NCBI GenBank assembly: GCA_030263805.2
Contig: CP136010.1
Span: forward strand, 868,001 to 932,000
Direction of reading: 5' to 3'
Origin: Pseudomonas sp. FeN3W
Lineage (GTDB): Bacteria; Pseudomonadota; Gammaproteobacteria; Pseudomonadales; Pseudomonadaceae
Length of the DNA stretch: 64,000 bases
Below the pieces are notes generated by a model that saw only the letters and a list, made by a program, of their open reading frames with translations, was not told the origin of the DNA and searched no databases. Made by a program: the position numbers and the translations under genes. Numbering within the stretch: the first letter of the stretch is position 1; each line of letters opens with the position of its first letter. Of the stretch, positions 17,001 through 25,512 are shown one piece after another.

Positions 17001-17708
17001 ATGGATCACAGCGTCTCGCCTATCGGCTACGTCCGCTCCTGCTTCAAGGAGAAGTTCGCCATCCCCCGCCAGCCCAGCCTGGCGCCAGCCGCACGCGGCG
17101 TGGTGGAACTGCTGCCGCCGTTCGACAGTGCTGATGCAGTGGCCGGACTCGAGCAGGTCAGCCACGTATGGCTGCTGTTTCTGTTCCACCAGGCCCTGGA
17201 AAACAAACCGCGCCTCAGGGTTCGCCCGCCTCGCCTCGGCGGCAATCGCATGGTCGGCGTGTTCGCCACCCGCGCGACCCACAGACCCAACGGCATCGGT
17301 CAATCGGTCGTTAGGCTGGATCGCGTCGAAGCGGATCGGCTGTTCATCTCCGGCATCGACCTGCTGGACGGCACTCCGGTGTTGGATATCAAACCCTACG
17401 TGCCCTACGCCGACTCACTACCGGATGCGCGCAACGACATGGCCGCCGAAGCACCGATAGCCATCGGAGTTCAGTGGTCGGACTCCGGCTTGCTACAAGC
17501 TCGCAGCCAAGCGGCGCGCCTCGGCGAACCGCTGGTGGAACTGATCGAGCAATGCCTGGCGCAGGACCCACGCCCGGCCTATCAGAAACCCGAACCGGAA
17601 CGACGGTACGGCGCGCAGTTCTGGGATGTGGACGTGCGCTGGCATTACCCGACGCCAGGCGTGATCCGTGTTCTGGAAGTCGCGCCAGCAGCGCCGCAAC
17701 CGGCCTGA
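17001..17708 (+). CDS. trmO: tRNA (N6-threonylcarbamoyladenosine(37)-N6)-methyltransferase TrmO
   Basis: A 235-residue protein of the TsaA/TrmO family, which methylates N6 of t6A37 in tRNA-Thr using S-adenosylmethionine. IGYVRSCFKEKFAIPRQPSL near the N-terminus, ATRATHRPNGIGQSVVRL (about residue 90) and LDGTPVLDIKPYVPYAD (about 121) are the conserved SAM-binding beta-barrel motifs. The C-terminal domain includes RRYGAQFWDVDVRW. The ATG at 17001 is chosen because homologues begin just before the conserved IGYVRS; the longer open frame has no support. It is convergent with quiP, whose 3' end is 20 bp away. Confidence 0.92.
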   Translation: MDHSVSPIGYVRSCFKEKFAIPRQPSLAPAARGVVELLPPFDSADAVAGLEQVSHVWLLFLFHQALENKPRLRVRPPRLGGNRMVGVFATRATHRPNGIGQSVVRLDRVEADRLFISGIDLLDGTPVLDIKPYVPYADSLPDARNDMAAEAPIAIGVQWSDSGLLQARSQAARLGEPLVELIEQCLAQDPRPAYQKPEPERRYGAQFWDVDVRWHYPTPGVIRVLEVAPAAPQPA

Positions 17709-17727
17709 TGCCGGCGCGACGCGCCCC

Positions 17728-20265
17728 TCACTTGCCGGCGGGCGTCAGCAACAGACGCTGGTTGCCATAGACCTTGTCGAGATTCTCCGTTTTGAACGGG
17801 AAACTCAGGTAATTCGCCTTCATCCACGCGTCGATGCCATCGGCGTAGTGCGGGCTGGCCGGATTGCCCGACTGGCCTGAACTGTTGAGGCCGATCATCG
17901 GCTCATCACGGCCGAAGTCGACGATGATGCGCATCGCCGGGATCAGCCAGGTCTCGAAGTCCGTCCCCAGGTGATAGGCCGAAGCGTTCAGCGTGCTGTG
18001 ATCGCCGCCCATGGCGTATGGGCCGCGGTCCAGGTAGCTGCCGATAGCGTTGATCTTGCTCCGTTGGCTGGCCGGCATATGCGGCGCCAACTGCGTCGCG
18101 CCGGAGGTCCAGCTGGCAGTGTGCAACTTGCCCCACTGCCAGGCGCTGCGCTCGTTGCCCAGCCGGCTTTCCAGCAAGGTCACCGCTGCTGCCAGGCTGC
18201 GCGCGAGGATTGCTGGCTTGTCTTCGGCTTGCGCGGTGCGCTGGTCATTCCAGAACGGGCTGTCCTCGCGCCCGAGCAGATGGTCGGCCTGGGCCGAGTA
18301 GGAGGTGTTGGCCGTTTGCACCAGCGCTCGCCACGCCGGCGTATCTTCCGGCCCCAGCTCATCTAGAAAGATCTGCTGCGCGCTTTCGTGCAGGAAAGCG
18401 CCATACAGCGCGGCATCGGCCGAATCCGCAGCGAGCTTGCCGTCGAAGGCCATCAACCGGTCCAGCGCTTCTCGCGCCTTGCTGCGTTCGGCGGCCGGCA
18501 GTGCATCGATCGCCTTGCGCAACGGCTCGGCCATGCCCGGCGCCTCGAACATTGCCTTGAGCTTGGCGGCGAACGGCGTGACCTGGTCGTACTGCATCGC
18601 GATGGTACTGCGGGTGTCGTGCTTGCCGTGCCCCGCCAGCTCCGCCAGGCGCTCGTAACGCTCGGGGCCATACCAGGAGCTGGAAAGCTGCATCCCGTAA
18701 CCGCGCGGCACGCTGCGCTGATTGGCGGTGCCGAGCCAGCCCTGCACGGGGTCCTGATCGTAGGGATGCAGCATCGGATCGGCGAAGCCGTCCCATTCGT
18801 AACGATTGTCCCATCCCGGCGACGGCACCAAGCCCAGCCCCTCGCGACGATTTGGGAAGCGCCCAGTAACCTGCCAGCCGATCCCCTGCTGGTCGGCAAA
18901 GACCAGATTCAGTGCGGTTGCACGAATTTCACGGGTCGCCTCGAAGGCTTGATCCACCGATTGCGCGCGGGATAGATCGAAAAACGCGTCCAGCGTGCGA
19001 TCGGCCTCCAGTTGCGTGGTTTTCAGCGCCAGGCCATAGCCGCTGGTGAGCTGCAGCGGCTGCAAGGGATGTTTGCGCTCGCCCAGCGCCGTGTTCAGCA
19101 GCGGGCCGTTGCGGGTTTCATAAATGGTTTCGCGAATCGGCCGCTCGCCCTTGACGAAGTAGGTCTCGTGGCGCTCGCGGGCCGGCAGCCACTTGCCATC
19201 GGCCAGGTACATCAGCCGCGAGCCTTCGCGGCGCACCTGCTCGAGATAGAGGTCCTGATTATCGCCCATGACCATCGTCATGCCCCAGCCGAGCTTGCCG
19301 TTGAAACCGGCCACCACCGCGGGTACCCCGGCGATGGTGACGCCCGCGGCCTGGAACTTCGGTGCGCGAACCTGCATGAAATTCCAGTACGAAGGCATGG
19401 ACAACGGCAGGTGCGTGTCGTTGGCCAGGATCGGCTTGCCGCTGCGACTGTTGCTACCGGCGATAGCCCAGTTGTTGGAGGCGGCCATGCCAGAGGGCGT
19501 CAGTGCCGCCAGCGGCTGCGTAGCACGTTCGAGTGCCGCCAGCCCAGGCAAATTACCCCCCAGTTTCAGGCCCTTGAGCTTGTCTGCCTCATCGAACGGC
19601 AATGCCTCGTCGGGATAGATCGGCAGAAGCCAGGCCAGCTTGTCGCTGCCCACCTTCTGCGCCAGCAGCAGTGCGGCAACCTCTTCCTGCAGGTTCTGCG
19701 ACAGCCCGAAGTTGAGCAGGCAGAACACCAGCACCGAATCCTCGGGTTTCCAGTACTCAGGCTTGTAGCCGGACTCGGCAAGGTCCATTGGCAGCTTGTC
19801 CTGATGACGATACAGGTACGCGTTGACGCCGCGGGCGTAGACCTCGAAGAACTTCTTCATCCGCGGCGAGGATTCACGATAGAGCAGCTCGGCGCTCTGG
19901 CGCAGATTCACCGCGCGCATGAAGCGGTCGGTCTCCAGCACCCCGGGGCCGACCATCTCCGCCAATCTACCCTGAGCCATCAGCCGCAGGCTGACCATCT
20001 GGCTCAGCCGGTCGGTGGCGTGGACGTAACCCATGGCGAACAGCGCATCGTGAAACGACGAGGTCTCGATCAGCGGCATGCCCAGCGAATTGCGCCGGAT
20101 GCTCGCACTGCCTGCCAGCCCGGTCAGCGGCTGAATGCCCTGTGACGGCGGCAAGCTGGCGCTGTAGCGATTGTCGAGATAGGCCTGACAACCGCCAAGG
20201 CCGGCCAGGCCGAGCGCGGCCCCCAGCGTCAGGCGAACCAGGGCGAACGGCAGACGCAGAGACAT
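17728..20265 (-). CDS. quiP: acyl-homoserine lactone acylase QuiP (penicillin acylase family)
   Basis: An 845-residue Ntn-hydrolase precursor, matching PAO1 QuiP in length and in motifs such as GYVHATDR and YARGVNAYL. The protein is exported: the N-terminus ends in LAGLGGC, a possible lipoprotein signal with Cys26. Autocleavage before the nucleophile Ser263 (ASNNWAIAGSNSRSGKPIL) would release the alpha and beta chains; ANDTHL follows, as in the family. QuiP enzymes hydrolyse long-chain N-acyl-homoserine lactones, quenching quorum signals or using them as carbon source. Assignment among penicillin-acylase paralogues rests on remembered similarity. Confidence 0.85.
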   Translation of the reverse strand: MSLRLPFALVRLTLGAALGLAGLGGCQAYLDNRYSASLPPSQGIQPLTGLAGSASIRRNSLGMPLIETSSFHDALFAMGYVHATDRLSQMVSLRLMAQGRLAEMVGPGVLETDRFMRAVNLRQSAELLYRESSPRMKKFFEVYARGVNAYLYRHQDKLPMDLAESGYKPEYWKPEDSVLVFCLLNFGLSQNLQEEVAALLLAQKVGSDKLAWLLPIYPDEALPFDEADKLKGLKLGGNLPGLAALERATQPLAALTPSGMAASNNWAIAGSNSRSGKPILANDTHLPLSMPSYWNFMQVRAPKFQAAGVTIAGVPAVVAGFNGKLGWGMTMVMGDNQDLYLEQVRREGSRLMYLADGKWLPARERHETYFVKGERPIRETIYETRNGPLLNTALGERKHPLQPLQLTSGYGLALKTTQLEADRTLDAFFDLSRAQSVDQAFEATREIRATALNLVFADQQGIGWQVTGRFPNRREGLGLVPSPGWDNRYEWDGFADPMLHPYDQDPVQGWLGTANQRSVPRGYGMQLSSSWYGPERYERLAELAGHGKHDTRSTIAMQYDQVTPFAAKLKAMFEAPGMAEPLRKAIDALPAAERSKAREALDRLMAFDGKLAADSADAALYGAFLHESAQQIFLDELGPEDTPAWRALVQTANTSYSAQADHLLGREDSPFWNDQRTAQAEDKPAILARSLAAAVTLLESRLGNERSAWQWGKLHTASWTSGATQLAPHMPASQRSKINAIGSYLDRGPYAMGGDHSTLNASAYHLGTDFETWLIPAMRIIVDFGRDEPMIGLNSSGQSGNPASPHYADGIDAWMKANYLSFPFKTENLDKVYGNQRLLLTPAGK

Positions 20266-20340
20266 CGAAGACTCCTGAGCGAGCTTGGCAAGGGATGGTA
20301 CTGACAGATTAGAGGGCGCGCGGCGAAGAAGATCGGTCGA

Positions 20341-20802
20341 TCAGGCCGCGTCGCGGGATTTTGGCAGAGCTTCGTCGAGCAGCCAACGGGCCGAACGCCG
20401 AGCCTCGGCCTTGTGTTGCAGCTCAAGCGCACTGAACTGCGCTTCATGTCGGCGCCGCTCCTGCTTGTCCAGCGCCTTCCAGGCCGCATGGGTCGGCACT
20501 TGCTCGGTGGCTTCGAACAGCTGCTGGAACACCTGACAACGAGGATGCTGCCCCAACGCCACATCATAGTTGTCGAGCAGCACCTTGATACGGATCGCCC
20601 CCTCGATAAGCGGGACTTGCTCCTCCAGCAGGCAGCTGGCGAGGATTCGCAGATCCTCCGCCAGCGCGGTCTGTTGCTGCGTCCGCGCCTCTGCCTGCAA
20701 ACGCTCGTTGCGCCAGACACGGCGCCAGAGATACAGCGCATAACCGCCCAGCGCAGCAATCAGCAGCGCGGCGATGACGAACAGACCGATTGCCAGGGTC
20801 AT
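20341..20802 (-). CDS. DUF2489 membrane-anchored protein
   Basis: A 153-residue protein with one N-terminal membrane helix (MTLAIGLFVIAALLIAALGG) followed by a cytoplasmic helical domain containing LLEEQVPLIEGAIRIKVLLD, typical of DUF2489, a conserved Pseudomonas family of unknown function. The start at 20802 puts the membrane helix at the N-terminus as in homologues; the longer frame upstream overlaps the SEC-C gene. The two genes are separated by 7 bp and both face left, likely one transcript. Confidence 0.78.
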   Translation of the reverse strand: MTLAIGLFVIAALLIAALGGYALYLWRRVWRNERLQAEARTQQQTALAEDLRILASCLLEEQVPLIEGAIRIKVLLDNYDVALGQHPRCQVFQQLFEATEQVPTHAAWKALDKQERRRHEAQFSALELQHKAEARRSARWLLDEALPKSRDAA

Positions 20803-20809
20803 GACAGGC

Positions 20810-20998
20810 TCAGGCGCCGTGGCATTTCTTGTATTTCTGCTGGCTGCCACAAGGGCACGGGTCATTGCGGCCAACGTCCTTCAGCGGATTGCGCACAGGT
20901 TCGTGGCTGTGATTGCAATGCGGGCCATGAACGTGGTGATGATCATGGTCATGATCGTGGTTGCAGTCGGGGCCATGCACGTGCGGTTCTTGACTCAT
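20810..20998 (-). CDS. His-rich SEC-C motif metal-binding protein
   Basis: A 62-residue protein in two parts: a His/Asp-rich N-terminal half (HVHGPDCNHDHDHDHHHVHG) and a C-terminal SEC-C zinc finger, GRNDPCPCGSQQKYKKCHG, with the C-X-C-X8-C-H ligand pattern known from the SecA C-terminus. The His tract could buffer or sense Zn, Ni or Co. It lies 7 bp upstream of the LEA-type lipoprotein gene's stop, between two leftward genes. The function of such small stand-alone SEC-C proteins is not established. Confidence 0.85.
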   Translation of the reverse strand: MSQEPHVHGPDCNHDHDHDHHHVHGPHCNHSHEPVRNPLKDVGRNDPCPCGSQQKYKKCHGA

Positions 20999-21005
20999 CT
21001 AGGTA

Positions 21006-21503
21006 CTACTCCGGAATAAAGTTGCCCGGGATTATCTCGCCATTGTTGGAAATGTGCACGCGCCGGCCCATCATCAGGCCGGTCTTGAGTTCACCGGCCA
21101 GGCGGTAGGCGATCGGGCGATCAGGCTTCTCAAGCAGGCGCACGATGTACTTCATATGGCGCCAAAGGTTGGTGTGAACCGGCACCTCGTAGTACTCGAA
21201 GCTGTTGGCGGGCACCGTCAGCCAGCCACTGGATTCGCCGCTAGCCAGCTCCACATCATTGAGATGGACTTTGTAGATCAGCCCGCGCACCGGCAGGCTA
21301 TGATCGTTGGGGTTGTCGATACGAAAGCGCAGCATGAATTGCTGTTCCAGCAGCCGCGCCTTGATGATATCGACCTTGGTGAGTTCGACCGTAGGGTCCT
21401 TGAAATCGCCCGAAAACCAGGTCGAGCATCCGGCCATGCCGCCAAGCAGGCAGAGCAACACGACGGTTCTAAGAATTCTTATTGTGTGTGCCTGGCAAAA
21501 CAT
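21006..21503 (-). CDS. LEA type-2/WHy-domain lipoprotein
   Basis: A 165-residue lipoprotein. The signal sequence IRILRTVVLLCLLGGMAGC ends in a lipobox at Cys26, followed by a WHy/LEA14-like beta-sandwich (VELTKVDIIKARLLEQQFML, LRFRIDNPNDHSLPVRGLIY). Such proteins are water-stress or envelope-stability factors of unclear role. The start at 21503 (MFCQAHTIRIL) places the signal peptide correctly; the longer frame has a poor leader. It heads a leftward run with the SEC-C and DUF2489 genes (7-bp gaps). Confidence 0.82.
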   Translation of the reverse strand: MFCQAHTIRILRTVVLLCLLGGMAGCSTWFSGDFKDPTVELTKVDIIKARLLEQQFMLRFRIDNPNDHSLPVRGLIYKVHLNDVELASGESSGWLTVPANSFEYYEVPVHTNLWRHMKYIVRLLEKPDRPIAYRLAGELKTGLMMGRRVHISNNGEIIPGNFIPE

Positions 21504-21636
21504 TCCGGTACTCCAAAGGACGGCCAAGTGTAGCAAGCAGCATGCTTGCCGCAACGGGGGCCACCACAAAAATACCAGTCTCAGGCCGCAATATGACAAC
21601 GACGCTTCAGACAAAGCGCAGCGCGTTGCAGATCGG

Positions 21637-22374
21637 TCAGGCCGCCAGCACTTTTGCGAGCACCTGCCGCGCCTTACCTATACCGGCAGCCAGTGCCGCC
21701 TCGATCTCGGTCATGGTGATCACTCCACTCGCCTTGCCGGCCGCCGGATTGACCACCAATGCCAGACAGGCATAAGGCAAGTCGAGTTCACGAGCCAGCG
21801 CGGCCTCTGGCATACCGGTCATGCCGACGATGTCGCAACCATCTCGCTCCATCCGGATGATCTCCGCCACGGTCTCCAGCCGCGGCCCCTGCGTGCAGCC
21901 ATATACGCCATGGCCGCTGAACGCATATCCCTCGGCCGCGAGTGCGCCGATCAGGCGTTCACGCAGCGTTTCGTCATAGGGGAAGCTGAAGTCGATATGG
22001 GTCACGTGATCGATATCGCCTTCGAAGAAGGTGTGTTCACGGCCATAGGTGTAATCGATGATCTGATGGGGGACGCAGAAGTGCCCGGAGCCCATGGCCG
22101 AATGAATGCCGCCTACCGCATTAATCGCAAGAATCGCCTCCGCCCCCGCCTGCTTCAGCGCCCATAGGTTGGCTCGGTAATTCACCTGGTGTGGGGGGAT
22201 ACGGTGCGGATGGCCATGTCTTGCAAGGAACAGCACCTCTCGGCCGCTGTATTCGCCACGCAGGATCTCCCCGGACGGGCGTCCGTAGGGCGTGTCGATG
22301 ACCTGCGCGCGCTGCATCTTGAAGCCGCTCAACTGGGTCAGGCCGGTGCCGCCGATGATGGCATGGACAGTCAT
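21637..22374 (-). CDS. S-methyl-5'-thioinosine phosphorylase
   Basis: A 245-residue purine nucleoside phosphorylase of the MTAP/MTIP family: IIGGTGLTQLSGF binds phosphate, LARHGHPHRIPPHQVNYRAN and AINAVGGI line the active site, MTGMPEAALARELDLPYA the base site. In P. aeruginosa the orthologue PA3004 cleaves methylthioinosine, produced by deamination of methylthioadenosine, to hypoxanthine and methylthioribose-1-phosphate. It is the last gene of the psrA-ldt-nagZ run, 24 bp after nagZ, the same order as in PAO1, which supports the MTIP rather than MTAP specificity. Confidence 0.88.
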   Translation of the reverse strand: MTVHAIIGGTGLTQLSGFKMQRAQVIDTPYGRPSGEILRGEYSGREVLFLARHGHPHRIPPHQVNYRANLWALKQAGAEAILAINAVGGIHSAMGSGHFCVPHQIIDYTYGREHTFFEGDIDHVTHIDFSFPYDETLRERLIGALAAEGYAFSGHGVYGCTQGPRLETVAEIIRMERDGCDIVGMTGMPEAALARELDLPYACLALVVNPAAGKASGVITMTEIEAALAAGIGKARQVLAKVLAA

Positions 22375-22398
22375 GGGTATTCCTTGAAAGAAGAAAGG

Positions 22399-23397
22399 TC
22401 AGCCAATCAGGTCGGCGGCCTTGAGCGCGCCAATGGCGTCAAGCCAACGCGGATCCTGCTTGTACTCAGCGACGCATGCCTCACGAGCGCGCATGCGTGA
22501 AAGCACAGGCGGCGCTGTCACGCCGAGACGCTGCAGCGCAGTCAGCGCCAGTTCCGCTGCTGCCCGATCATTGCATACCAACCCCATGTCGCAGCCGGCA
22601 ACCAGGGCAGCCTGGATGCGATCGGCCGCATCGCCGGCGACGTGAGCGCCCGCCATCGACAGATCGTCACTGAAGATCACACCCTTGAAGCGCAGTTCGT
22701 TACGCAGGATGTCCTGTAACCAGCGCCGCGAAAAGCCCGCGGGCTGCTCATCGACCTGAGGATAGATCACATGCGCCGGCATGATCGCATCGAGCGTATT
22801 GCTGAGCGCCTGGAAAGGAATCAGATCACAGCGGCGCAGTTCTTCAAGGCTTCGCTCATCGACCGGGATCGTGACATGCGAGTCCGCCTCGGCCCAGCCA
22901 TGCCCGGGAAAGTGCTTGCCAGTGGCCGCCATCCCTGCTGCATGCATTCCTCTAATGAACGCGTCGATCAGCACCACAGCAGCCTGTGGATCGCCTTCGA
23001 ACGCACGCGTTCCCACCACGGCACTGCGCTGGTGGTCGAGGTCGAGAACCGGCGCGAAGCTGAAATCCAGGCCCACGGCGAGCACCTCGGTCGCCATCAC
23101 CCAGCCACAGGCCTCGGCCAACCGCGGCGCATCGGCGCAGCGCGCCAGCTCCCGCATCGCCGGAAGCCTGACGAAACCCTGGCGCAGCCGCTGCACGCGG
23201 CCACCTTCCTGGTCCACCGCCAAAAGCAGGTCTGGTCGCACGGCACGAATAGAGCGGCATAGCTCGTCGACCTGGCGCGGGTGCTCAATGTTGCGCGCAA
23301 ACAGAATGAGCCCGCCGACCTCGGGTTGGCGCAGCAGGTGCCGATCCTCGGCCGTCAGCCAGGTACCGGCAATGTCCAGCATCAGTGAACCGTGCAT
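22399..23397 (-). CDS. nagZ: beta-N-acetylhexosaminidase NagZ
   Basis: A 332-residue cytoplasmic GH3 enzyme that removes GlcNAc from anhydromuropeptides in peptidoglycan recycling; its product feeds the AmpR/AmpC pathway. Visible motifs: VDQEGGRVQRL (about residue 60), the catalytic loop KHFPGHGWAEADSHV with its His (about 160-176), and the nucleophile Asp in VIFSDDLSMAG (about 242). Length is normal. It lies 15 bp downstream of an L,D-transpeptidase gene, linking two cell-wall functions in one transcript. Confidence 0.94.
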   Translation of the reverse strand: MHGSLMLDIAGTWLTAEDRHLLRQPEVGGLILFARNIEHPRQVDELCRSIRAVRPDLLLAVDQEGGRVQRLRQGFVRLPAMRELARCADAPRLAEACGWVMATEVLAVGLDFSFAPVLDLDHQRSAVVGTRAFEGDPQAAVVLIDAFIRGMHAAGMAATGKHFPGHGWAEADSHVTIPVDERSLEELRRCDLIPFQALSNTLDAIMPAHVIYPQVDEQPAGFSRRWLQDILRNELRFKGVIFSDDLSMAGAHVAGDAADRIQAALVAGCDMGLVCNDRAAAELALTALQRLGVTAPPVLSRMRAREACVAEYKQDPRWLDAIGALKAADLIG

Positions 23398-23412
23398 ATG
23401 TAGAGTGAATCC

Positions 23413-23937
23413 TTATTCGAGTTCAGCGGCAGCCCAGTCGGGACAGGGCGCCTCGTCGATACGCACCGCACAGTGGGGCGGCACCAATGGAAAGAGTTCG
23501 AGCAGGTCGGCATTGCGCATGCGAATGCAACCGTGGGAAAGCGGCACGCCCATCGGCTCACAATCGGGAGTACCGTGAATGTAGATGTAACGGCGGAAGG
23601 TATCGACCCGCCCCATTCGGTTGACGTCCGGCTCGCAGCCGCTGAGCCAGAGGATGCGGGTCAGGATCCAGTCGCGCCCGGGGAAAGCCTCGTGGAGCTC
23701 AGCGGACCAGACCTCGCCAGTCCAGCGCCGCCCGCGCAGCACCGCCCCCTTAGGCAAAGCCTCACCGATACGCGCACGCACCTGGTGCAGGCCGCGCGGC
23801 GTACAACCGGAGCCATTGAGCTCGCCAGCACCATTACGTGCGGTAGAAACCGGGAGACGCAGACACAGCCGCCCGCGGGCAAAACCGTAGAGTTGCTGGT
23901 CAGCGATGGAAATATGCAGAAGATCGAGAGATGCCAT
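23413..23937 (-). CDS. L,D-transpeptidase (YkuD domain)
   Basis: A 174-residue YkuD-fold protein. The catalytic motif is HGTPDCEPMGVPLSHGCIRM, with His121, His135 and nucleophile Cys137. Members cross-link peptidoglycan or anchor lipoproteins, but this protein has no obvious signal peptide at its N-terminus (MASLDLLHISIADQQLYGFA), so either export uses another route or it acts in the cytoplasm on recycling products, which would fit its place between psrA and nagZ. The neighbouring genes are 15 and 39 bp away. Confidence 0.88.
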   Translation of the reverse strand: MASLDLLHISIADQQLYGFARGRLCLRLPVSTARNGAGELNGSGCTPRGLHQVRARIGEALPKGAVLRGRRWTGEVWSAELHEAFPGRDWILTRILWLSGCEPDVNRMGRVDTFRRYIYIHGTPDCEPMGVPLSHGCIRMRNADLLELFPLVPPHCAVRIDEAPCPDWAAAELE

Positions 23938-23976
23938 GGGCGGCTAGCTTAGCCGATCGTCCGGCGGGCTTGTAGC

Positions 23977-24684
23977 TCAAGCCTTCGCCGGAATGGCAGC
24001 CGCGTTGCGCCGCGCGATCGGCTGTGCGCCGGCCAGCGTCGTGTCGTCGATGCCGCTGTCGGCACGCATGCCGGCTGCCAGGAACGGCACCATCATGCGC
24101 ATCACCTGTTCGATCGAAGTCCGGACCCCGAAGTCGTTCTCGGAAATAGCGCGCAGTGCCTTGATGCCCGACATGCTGAATGCCGCGGCTCCCAGCATGA
24201 AATGCACGCGCCAGAACAGCTCGATAGGTGGAATGGCCGGCGCCGCGTCGTGCACCTTGAGCATGTAGCGGCGAAACACCTTGCCGTACATGTCTTCCAG
24301 ATAGCGGCGCAAGTGGCCCTGGCTCTGACTGAAGGACAAGCCCAGCAGACGCATGAAGATGGACAGATCATCGCCACTGCGCGGTTTGACCGCCAAGGCC
24401 TGCTCGACGAGGATTTCCAGCAGTTCCTCGAGCGTGTCCTGCTTGTCGGTCAACGCCTCGCGTCGATCCAGCTCACGCTCCAGGCTGGCACAGAACGGCC
24501 CGAGGAATCGCGAGAACACCGCCTGGATGAGCGCCTTCTTCGAACCGAAGTGATAGTTGACCGCCGCGAGATTGACCCCAGCCTTGCTGGTGATCAAACG
24601 AAGCGAGGTTTCGGCGAAGCCTTTTTCCGCGAACAGCTGTTCCGCTGCATCAAGAATGCGCTCAACTGTTTCCGACTGCGCCAT
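23977..24684 (-). CDS. psrA: TetR-family fatty-acid-responsive regulator PsrA
   Basis: A 235-residue regulator. The TetR HTH is at residues 6-55 (VERILDAAEQLFAEKGFAET, then VNLAAVNYHFGSKKALIQAV); the C-terminal ligand domain binds long-chain fatty acids in P. aeruginosa PsrA (233 residues). PsrA represses fadBA5 and itself and activates rpoS. The start at 24684 (MAQSETVERI) is chosen over 24702 because GGAGG lies 5-6 bp upstream. It is divergent from lexA, as in PAO1, and a PsrA-type operator lies at 24713-24726. Confidence 0.93.
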   Translation of the reverse strand: MAQSETVERILDAAEQLFAEKGFAETSLRLITSKAGVNLAAVNYHFGSKKALIQAVFSRFLGPFCASLERELDRREALTDKQDTLEELLEILVEQALAVKPRSGDDLSIFMRLLGLSFSQSQGHLRRYLEDMYGKVFRRYMLKVHDAAPAIPPIELFWRVHFMLGAAAFSMSGIKALRAISENDFGVRTSIEQVMRMMVPFLAAGMRADSGIDDTTLAGAQPIARRNAAAIPAKA

Positions 24685-24712
24685 GCCCCCTCCGAAAGAC
24701 AAACAACTGTTT

Positions 24713-24726
24713 GAAACTTACGTTTC
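24713..24726 (+). promoter_or_regulatory. PsrA operator (autoregulation)
   Basis: The sequence GAAAC-TTAC-GTTTC is a perfect 5+4+5 match to the published PsrA-type consensus (G/C)AAAC-N2-4-GTTT(G/C). It lies 29 bp upstream of the psrA start codon. Consistent with known PsrA autorepression; binding itself is inferred. Confidence 0.8.
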
Positions 24727-24849
24727 ACCGACCGGCAAGTCAACCACGAAACGCCTGGTGGCACTAGCGTCATTGTCGCAGACAGACCACGCGGCAAACC
24801 GGATGTGGTTGCTAGCCCATCTTAATCATTCGTTGCCAAGGCCGGATCA

Positions 24850-24884
24850 CTGTATATAATCCCAGTCACTGTACAAAAGAACAG
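24850..24884 (+). promoter_or_regulatory. two LexA boxes upstream of lexA
   Basis: Two CTG-N10-CAG sites: CTGTATATAATCCCAG (24850-24865) and CTGTACAAAAGAACAG (24869-24884), separated by 3 bp and ending 8 bp before the lexA ATG. The first overlaps a TATAAT -10 hexamer. This dual arrangement resembles the E. coli lexA promoter and implies SOS autoregulation of lexA-sulA. Confidence 0.93.
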
Positions 24885-24892
24885 AGACCGAC

Positions 24893-25501
24893 ATGATCAA
24901 GCTGACGCCTCGCCAGACGGAAATCCTCGCGTTCATCAAGCGCTGCCTGGAAGACAATGGGTATCCGCCCACTCGTGCAGAGATCGCTCAGGAGCTCGGC
25001 TTCAAGTCGCCCAACGCTGCCGAAGAACATCTCAAGGCACTTGCCCGCAAAGGCGCTATCGAGATGACGCCCGGCGCGTCCCGCGGGATACGTATCCCGG
25101 ATTTCGAACCCGCCGCGTCCGAAAATGGCCTGCCGATCATTGGCCGCGTCGCCGCCGGCGCGCCGATTCTGGCGCAGCAACATGTCGAAGAATCCTGCCA
25201 GATCAGCCCCGCTTTTTTCCATCCACGCGCCGATTATCTGCTCCGTGTCCACGGCATGAGCATGAAGGACATCGGCATTTTCGATGGCGACCTGCTGGCC
25301 GTGCACACCACTCGCGAGGCCCGCAACGGCCAGATCGTGGTGGCTCGCGTGGGTGACGAAGTCACGGTGAAGCGTTTCAAGCGTGACGGCAAGAAGGTTT
25401 GGCTATTGGCTGAAAACCCCGAGTTTGCGCCCATCGAGGTCGATCTCGAACAGCAGGAACTGGTGATAGAAGGCTTGAGTGTCGGCGTCATCCGCCGCTA
25501 A
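24893..25501 (+). CDS. lexA: SOS repressor LexA
   Basis: A 202-residue repressor. The winged-helix DNA-binding domain occupies residues 1-65 (MIKLTPRQTEILAFIKRCLE). The cleavage site is Ala88-Gly89 in GRVAAGAP, with catalytic Ser123 (VHGMSMKDIG) and Lys160 (EVTVKRF). RecA-stimulated self-cleavage releases the SOS genes. It is followed by sulA after 11 bp, an operon conserved in Pseudomonas, and preceded by two LexA boxes. Confidence 0.97.
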   Translation: MIKLTPRQTEILAFIKRCLEDNGYPPTRAEIAQELGFKSPNAAEEHLKALARKGAIEMTPGASRGIRIPDFEPAASENGLPIIGRVAAGAPILAQQHVEESCQISPAFFHPRADYLLRVHGMSMKDIGIFDGDLLAVHTTREARNGQIVVARVGDEVTVKRFKRDGKKVWLLAENPEFAPIEVDLEQQELVIEGLSVGVIRR

Positions 25502-25512
25502 GGAGAAGGTTC

